In this document: piece by piece, positions 56,583 through 64,000 of the stretch | Layout of the letters: each line of letters starts with the position of its first letter | Position numbering within the stretch: the first letter of the stretch is position 1 | From: Hemileia vastatrix | Lineage: Eukaryota; Basidiomycota; Pucciniomycetes; Pucciniales; Zaghouaniaceae | DNA: 64,000 bases | NCBI GenBank assembly: GCA_030280995.1 | Contig: JASXTE010000005.1 | Coordinates: 20,850,501-20,914,500, forward strand | Reading direction: 5' to 3' | The notes under the pieces: model-generated | What the model saw: the letters and a program-made list of their open reading frames with translations, nothing else | Databases searched by the model: none | Told to the model about the DNA's origin: nothing | Program-made: the position numbers and the translations under genes

Positions 56583-59500
56583 CTATGATTTTTTCTTTTT
56601 ATATTTCTTTAGTAGAGTAGGAAGATTAGATATCTCTTTCTCAGGTATCAAAGAATCATATTCAGAAGATTTATTCTTGAATCTCAATAAGTATTCAGTA
56701 CCTTTTTCAGCAGTAATTATCCTGTCATTGAGAATCTTATCAATTTCTTCTGTTTCAGTGATTTCAATAGGGGTCTTCTTTGGTCTTCCCCTCCTTTTGG
56801 AAAATAAATCACTATTGGATGTGTAAGGTTTCAGAAGAGATATTGGAAAAGCATGATGTTTCCTGTCATATGGAGAGTACAAGATAACTTCAACTGCATT
56901 ATCACCAACCATTCTTCTGACAACAAATGGACCTAAAAATGGGTCTTTTAATTTGTTATTACCTTGTAAATTGAAGTGGACTGTAGAAATCAGTACTTCA
57001 TCACCCTTTTTAAAAGTGTACTCTTTATGGGATTTTTCCCACCTCTCCTTCTCATATTCAAAAGATTTTTCAATACATTTTTGAGCATAACTTCTGCAAA
57101 GTTGTTGCATTTGGAGAAAAGATTTTACAACAAGATGTAAATCTAATTTATGTATTTTGTTATTGAGAATTTGGGCACTAGTATTTGGAACATATCCAAG
57201 CCAGAGCTCAAAAGTCTTTCTCTGAGTAACAGAATTAACAGTGCTATTATAAGTGAATTCCAAACCAGGAAGTAAGGTAACCCAATCATGAGTGAATCTG
57301 TAATTGTCTTTGTACTCAAAGCCAAAGTCACAATACCTTCTTATCATGTCCTCTAAAGTCTGAATCGTTCTTTCAGCTAATCCATCAGTCTGGGGGTGAT
57401 GGGCAGTAGAAAGCTTCAGATTAAAACCACAAACATCCATCAGAGACTTCAAAAATTCAGAAGTAAATTTAGAGTCTCTGTCAGAGATTATGGCCTTTGG
57501 AAAACCAGCAGTATTAAACATATGAGACCACCACAAGAAAGCTGATTCTTTAGTGGAAATATCCTTGTGAGTAGGGATAAATTTACAAATTTTTTGAATC
57601 TGTCCACAATAACCCAGCAAGAGTTATAAAGGTCTTTCCCAGAAATGGGTAATCCTGTTACAAATTCCATGTTTATTATTTGCCATGGTGAATCAGGAGC
57701 TTTAATAAGTCGCATTAATCCAGCTCTTTTCCAGTCAATCTTTTTGATTTCTGGCAAGAATCACAGGATTCAACATATAGTTAGGTGTCTTCAGACATAT
57801 TAACCCACCAAGCAGAGTTCTTAATTCTGACCATTGTTTTCTCAAGATTAAAATGTCCAGCCAATATGTCATCATGAAAAATTTTCAAGATGATCTCTTT
57901 TATAGAAGAAGGAATAACAATAACATTACTCAAGTTTCTTCTATAATAGAGGTAGCTTTCATCAATTGAAAATTTACCTTTTTCCAAAGCCTTCTGGTAA
58001 TTTTGTGGGAGGGTTTTAATTAATGCTTGTATTGAAGCATTCTTTGGATCATTTAATATGGTGCATAGCTTTTTTAAGTCAGTGTCCTTATCATATGAAT
58101 CCAGAATAAGCTGTAATAGCTCTTCCTCCATATCAACCACATATATCCCATGAATATGAATAATTTCATCCTCAGGATCATAAGCAGGATTAGAGTCATC
58201 ATTTGGTAAAGGTAACCTTAATAACATATCCACATTTGAGTGAACAATACCAGCCCTATGAATAATTGTCATTCTCCCTCTGTATTCTTGAACAGCTAAC
58301 TGCCATCTGAACATATGTCTGTCAAGTGTTTTTAAGTTTAAGAGGGATTTAACTGCACTGCAGTCAGTGAAAAGTTCAAATTTTTGGTCATCCAGATTAT
58401 AATGTAGCTTCTCTAGGGCCCACACTACTGCTAAACACTCCAGTTGGGTAGCACCATTTTTCAATTCACTATTTCTCAAGGTTCTTGAAATGTAAAAAAT
58501 TAATACCTCTGACACATTATCATTCATAACTTGTTTCTGATGGAGAGCAGCACCAAGACCAATAAAACTGGCATCAGTGTATAAAACAAATGATTGATTA
58601 AAGTCAGGAAAAGCAAGAATTGGTGCTGACATCAAACAATGTTTCATAGTGTCAAAAGCTCTTTGTCTTTCACTGTTCCAGACAAAAGAAACATCTTTCC
58701 TAGTTAATTGGGTAAGGGGTAATGCTATGACCTGGTAATTTTTAATATACTTTCTATAGTATCCACACATTCCCAAAAAACTCTGGAGCTCTCTTACTGT
58801 ATTAGTAGCTTTCACCTGTTGTATGGCTGCCACTTTGCTCTTGTCAACACATATCTGTAAGCCTGAGACAACATGATCAAGCACTTTTAAAGAATGAAAA
58901 AAAAATTGCATTTTTTCAAGGCAAGTGTCATATTTATCTCATTCATCTTATGTAACACTTTACACAGGAGGTTAAGATGGTCTTCAAATGTTTTAGAGAA
59001 TATGATGATATCATCAATGTAAACCATCAGCCATACTTCAATTATTTCTTGATGGAATTTGTTATCCATAACCTTTTAAAAAACTGAAGGGGAATTTTGG
59101 GGGACAAATGGCATCCTAATATACTTACAAATACCCATATGAGTAGCAATCATCAGAAAATTCTGAGAATTCTTCCCAACAGATACCTGGTGATATCCTT
59201 TATTACCATATAAACAGCTGATATATTTAGCACCTTGTAAGGTAGCATGTAAAGAGCTAATTCTGGGTAAAGGATAGATATCATCTACAGTATAAGTTTT
59301 TAATGCTCTATAATCACCACATAACCTGGCTTTATCTTTCTCATAAGAAATTAGGACAGGTGAGATAACACAATATTTAGGTGTTTCAACTACCTTTTCA
59401 ATAATATTCATTTTTAAAAGGGTAGAGATATTGTCTTCAATATCTTTTCTCTTTGTGGGAGAAGCAGGATAAGGCTTTTCTTTAAACTAGGTGGTATATC

Positions 59501-62097
59501 AGTTAATGGTAAAGATAATGAGAGCTTCATTTCTTCTTTTACCAATCCTAATTCATGTGACCAATGAGCAAAGGCCATAGGAAAAGATTTTATCAATTGA
59601 AAGATGGAATCTTTTTCCTCACCAGAAAGTTTTTCTCCAAAAGAAGCTGTGTCAATTTCAGACAGAAGGACAGGCATTTTGTTAGTAGATCTTCCTTTAT
59701 ATTGAAATACAGAATGGCATGTGTTCAAACCTGGTGTTAATAATTTTATGGGGGAGGAAATTTTAAATTTTCTCTTCCCATTCATCCCCATTGTGAAGCA
59801 TTGGTTTGAGAAATTCAATTTAATTCCATATTTGGTTAAAATATCATTTCCCACAATGAACCAACTACTTAAGTTATCATTTTTCATAACTACAAAATCA
59901 CACATAACTCTTAAAAAACCATGGTTAAATTTGAAAAATACTGTGGCTTTGTATTTAACAATGGGGGACAAAACAGAGCCATAAACTCTCCAATTCTCAG
60001 AAATGATAGGCATAAGTTTATATTTATAATCCTGGTTCACTGAAGAAAGTGCTTTTTCAGATACTACACTTCCTCCAGCTCCAGAATCTAAAACAACCTC
60101 AATGTTATTTCCATTAAACTAGACTGGTGCCTTGAGAGGGGCAATAATAATTGAGCTGTCCTCAAGATTTCTTATGATCTCAGCATCTTCTACTGTAGAT
60201 AATTCATTATTCCCAATTTCAATATTATTCAAATAATATATCTTTTTCCAGCATTAAAATTTCCTGGTGAGATTCATATTAAATATTTCTGGCACAATCA
60301 CTTGAAGTATCATCCAGTGCAACTGTGTCATCAGCATGTTCCTCTGTTTGTTCAACAAGATTTATCTTCTTGTCACAAACATGGCCTTTCTTCCAAGGCT
60401 TTCTGCATTTAAATAAAGTGTTTGTTGCATACTTTTTAGGTGCAACAGGGGCAGAAGGTTTACCAAATTTTTCAGGAGGTTTTTTTTGGTAATTGGAGGT
60501 TTTCTCCAATTAATCTCTAGGAATGAATATTCTAGAATCATACTTGTTATTTAAAAGTATCTCATTAAAAGTATCAATAAAAGAAGAAGGTTCTCTTCAG
60601 AACTCAGTCCTAGCAACTTTTAAGTCTCTCAGAGACATAGGCAATTTATAGAGGACCCTGTCCTTCCATAATTCAAACTGCATATCTGGGTCCATTGCCC
60701 TTAGGATCTTCAAAAGTTTTATCAGGAACTCAATAGGTTATTCAGTAGAAGAAGAGCTATATCTAGCTTCCTCATACTTCCTTTGTTGAGCTAACCCAAA
60801 CTTAAAACCACCAAATTGTGCTTTAATTAATTTCTTCCAATCTTCCCATGAGTAGTAATTTTTATCTAAAAGGAAAGATTCATACCACATTAGGGCAAAA
60901 TTGGTAAATAAAGAAATCAATTTAGACAAAATTTCTTCATCTGGAAGTTTAAAAGAACTCTTAAGGTTATCAATTCTGAAAATTAATTGTTTCCAATCAG
61001 AGGAAGAATCAACATCAAATGTTGGGAATCGGTCAAGTTTTGGCCAATTCTTTTGATTTAATGCAGTCTCCTTATTACAAGCTTGTTTCTGAGTGAGAAG
61101 AAGCTGTAACTTCTCCAATTGGGAAGTAATCTCATTTTTCAACCCTTCTGTAGATGAAAAAGGTACATCATCAATTTTTGATGGAAACTCAGTAACATCT
61201 ACAGGCATTTCTGGCACTAGTTTTACTTTAGATGAACTAGGTACAGGTACAATTGGAGTATCCTGTGCAACAGGTTCTTTCAAAGAAATGTCAGAATATT
61301 TTTGGTCATGTAACAATGAATTCAATTTCTCTTCAATGGTTGTTAGCCTAGTCTTCACTCTTGGAATACTAGATAAAGTCTCATTTATGGTTTCAAAAGA
61401 TAATTGGTTCTTATTTTGCAAAGATGAATAATGGTCACTTAATCTCTTTAATTTCAATTTATGTCCCTCTAGTTCCTGGCAACAGATAGACACAGTGTCC
61501 TGTAATTTAGACAAATCATTCTTGATATTTTGCCACAAAGCAACTTTCTTCTCATGAGCTACTTTTTACTTATAAAAATCATCAGAAACTATCTGTAATT
61601 CACTTCTCACTGATTTATAACCCTGTTCAGTAAACAAACTTTTAAATTTCTGAGTCAATTGCATTTTGTTCATTATATGATTTTGTTTGGCAATAATATC
61701 TCTTAAATATTCATCATTAATGTTAGCTACATCTGGAGTACTTCTTAATGGGGAAACAGAATAATTTTCCAGATTCTCATAAAATTCAGAATCAAGTGTT
61801 TCATCAATAATAGCCATATCAGGATTTATCATTGACGTGGCAATCAATACTAAAGGATTAGTTACATTAAAATATTGAGCAATCTGCCTACTACAGACAG
61901 CCTCTACTGGTCTCTAGGTATCATCTCCTCTTCTAGAATTACCTGAAGGAACTGAATCAGTAACAAGAAAGGGTACTTTGGCTTCAATAGAGGGGCTTAC
62001 CATGGTTTTGGAAAAAATTGAATTTGATTGTTCTTCCTTTTTCTTCCTCCTTGGTAGGGATGAGGAGGTGTTGGGTTGAACTGATGGGGCCTCAATC
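56583..62097 (-). pseudogene. Ty3 chromovirus copy 2 Gag-Pol relic
   Basis: Colinear with copy 1 over nearly the whole polyprotein but broken into at least nine frames: integrase and chromodomain 57620-56583, integrase start about 57757-57488, RNase H/HHCC 58911-57781, RT palm 59069-58887 (YIDD kept) and 59411-59076, protease-RT 60040-59414, zinc-finger region 60509-60279 (first Cys of the knuckle changed, LFKCRKPWKKGHVC), capsid 61538-60738, and the N-terminal part 61847-61566. The integrase-chromodomain junction reads NLQGNN, where copy 1 has a stop. About the first 200 Gag residues and the 5' LTR are gone; the match stops at about 62097, where another element begins on the opposite strand. 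Confidence 0.9.
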
Positions 62098-62102
62098 TAA
62101 AT

Positions 62103-64000
62103 ATGGCGCCTGTTCAATGCACTTCTCATCCCATGGGCGCTACTACTAGAGCTTGCACTAGGTATTGGCCAACCTCATTACGTCCTTTTTCTCGCTTTCA
62201 CTCCCTTGAATTGCTTGATTTAAGGGAGCATGAACATTCAATTCAATATTTAGAGGAAATTACTCAGGTTTTCAAGGACTCTAGTGAAGAAGATGAAGGA
62301 GAGGACACCATGCACAAGGCAACATCAGCCCCAGCTGCTAAACTTTCAGGCCAGCCTTCAAGTCCTGGCCCAACTGCTTCATTGGAGGAATTCATGAAAC
62401 TTCTGTTTAAAAACCTCACTAATACTAACTCATCTGAAGGATCTAAATTTAAAACTCCTTCAATGTAGTCTCCAGACAAATTTGATGGAGAGAATCTTGA
62501 CAGATTGTATCCCTTCTTGAAAACATGCAAGCTACTATTCCACAATGACCCTCAAACATTTAGTATGGATTGTTCCAAGGTTATTTATGCCTCTTCTTAT
62601 TTATCAGGAAAGGCTTCATGGTAGTTCAAAACTTATCTGGTCATGCTTTCCTCAATAAAAACTCACTTACTCATTAATAATTGGGAAAAAATTGTGGACC
62701 AACTTTTTACATTGTTTGGTGACCCTAATGAAACTGACAACTCACAGATCAAACTTCATTTCCTTTGAATGAGAAATAATGGTAAAGATTCTTAGTATAT
62801 ATCAAATTTCAGAGCTTTACAAACTTGAGTTAGTTGGAATGATGCTTCTCTTAAATATCATTTCAAAAAGGGACTTCCTTTGTGGATTCTGGACCAATTG
62901 AATCTTTGCAGGCATAAAATGGAGAGTTTGACAGCCTTAATGGATAAGACCCTCAAACTTGACAGCAAAAATTAAGGAAAACTTCAAAAAAGGTTTAACA
63001 CGCAAAAATCTCATGGTTAAAACAATCATTCCCGAACATCCCAATCAACCCAATCAAAACCCAGTCACAAGGGAAAGGAGAAGTCTAAACCCAAAATCTT
63101 GACTCCTGGATATATCAGTAAGTTATTGGATCCAAAAGCGGAACTAAAGGAAGCTGAAAGTAAAAGACAGACAGATAATGGGTTATGTAAGCATTGTGGA
63201 GCTTAACACAAGTTGGATGATTGTACAAAATTGAAGGAAAGGGAAGGCAAAAGTTTAAATTCAAAAAAATAGAAGATAGTTTACTTGTGTGCAAAGCAAA
63301 CTATTTTATTTCTCCCAGTGCACAGAACCTCTATTTCTTAAGGACTGGAGTTGCCATTGACCATTTGAGATTTATTCTTTTTTAGGAGGATATACCCTTC
63401 ACTTATCTCATTGAATCTTGAGCTTCAATTTCATTTATCAGTTTAACTTTTTCCAAAAAACTTAAGCTGACATTTTTAGATACCAATTGAATTCCATTTT
63501 ATTTGGTGAAATCAGAGAAACCCAAGTATTGGGTTAGTAAGAAAGTTTTATGGGTTTTCAACTTTCCAAATTCTCCTTCCTTTTAGTGGGAATTAACAGT
63601 CTTGGTTTCCCTGAGGATGGAAGATACCATTCTTGGCCATGACTTTTTAATGCATTTGAATCCTGAAATTAATTGGTCAGAGGGATTGATCACCCCTCAT
63701 TCTAAGTATATTTCTGATTCTTCAATGCAGGTCAATATGGAGTTAAAAAACCCATATGACCCAGTCCTGCTATAGGACATATCTCTGCAAGATGATTTTC
63801 AACCATCTGATTTTTCTCTAAATAAGAATTTGGCTAACCTTTCTAGCTCAGTTACTTCACTCAAAGAGGTTTTCAACAGCCTCAAAGTAAACAATTATTG
63901 CTCTCTAAATTCAGGTCTACCCTCAACAAACTCCTTTGAGGATGAAGAGGACAACCAAATCAACATTGAAGCCATTAAAACAACTCTACCGGAAGTTTAT
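62103..64000 (+). pseudogene. Gag-protease part of a different Ty3/gypsy element, incomplete
   Basis: Opens MAPVQCTSHPMGATTRACTRYWP. An acidic linker is followed by a Ty3-type capsid (SPDKFDGENLDRLYPFLKTCKLLF, FTLFGDPNETDNSQIKL), a CCHC knuckle near 63187-63225 (CKHCGA, stop, HKLDDC) and a retropepsin region near 63590-63680 (ILGHDFLMHLNPEINW). Stops at 62466, about 62622, 62766, 62793, 62826 and in the knuckle make it non-functional. Many are TAG/TGA/TAA where Trp, Gln or Arg would be usual, as expected of C-to-T or G-to-A decay. The element continues beyond the window; RT is not reached. Confidence 0.82.

Overview
The window looks like repeat-rich nuclear DNA of a basidiomycete fungus, most likely a rust (Pucciniales). 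The grounds are very high A+T, genes with short GT-AG introns (about 50-100 nt), a Tnp2 (CACTA/Plavaka-type) transposase with its rust-style partner protein, a Tet-like 2OG-Fe(II) oxygenase of the kind multiplied in basidiomycetes, and Ty3 chromovirus and Ty1/copia elements. I see no housekeeping gene. The species call is inference from family recognition.

Layout. 0-2.6 kb: A-rich tract, a degenerate minisatellite, and a small two-exon gene with a Zn(2)Cys(6)-spaced cysteine motif. 3.6-6.8 kb: broken copia element. 7.6-27.8 kb: a cluster of mostly intact multi-exon genes: SNF2 helicase (+), ORF2-like protein (-), Tnp2 transposase (+), its ORF2 partner (+, one in-frame stop), a 1.95-kb array of 20-bp CpG-containing palindromes inside a larger inverted repeat, an unknown 653-aa gene (+), a Tet/JBP-like oxygenase (-), and about a dozen consecutive perfect or near-perfect hairpins. 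27.8-32.6 kb: very A+T-rich, no gene seen. 32.67-41.42 kb: young, complete Ty3 chromovirus on the minus strand with TSD GATAG and about 99% identical LTRs, disabled by a single nonsense codon. 42.4-45.6 kb: copia fragments, a MITE, a Tc1-like element with one frameshift, and LTR relics. 46.0-46.5 kb: a secreted Gly/Val-repeat protein. 47.24-52.52 kb: a complete TA-flanked DNA transposon with about 480-bp terminal inverted repeats and two convergent genes (DDE transposase on -, SAM-like partner on +). 52.5-53.6 kb: nested MITEs and a tRNA-like sequence. 55.8-62.1 kb: a second, decayed copy of the chromovirus. 62.1-64.0 kb: gag-protease pseudogene of another Ty3 element, running off the window.

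How it fits together. The 7.6-27.8 kb cluster is the best candidate for something new. A cut-and-paste transposase, a chromatin remodeller and a predicted methylcytosine oxidase sit beside a dense array of palindromes whose copies differ mainly by CpG transitions (CGATCG to TGATCG, CAATCG, TGATCA, CAATTG). This suggests a giant DNA transposon, or a cluster of two, that carries its own chromatin and DNA-modification functions and has methylated internal binding sites. The gene identities come from visible motifs. The single-element interpretation and the methylation model are inference; I could not find the element's ends.
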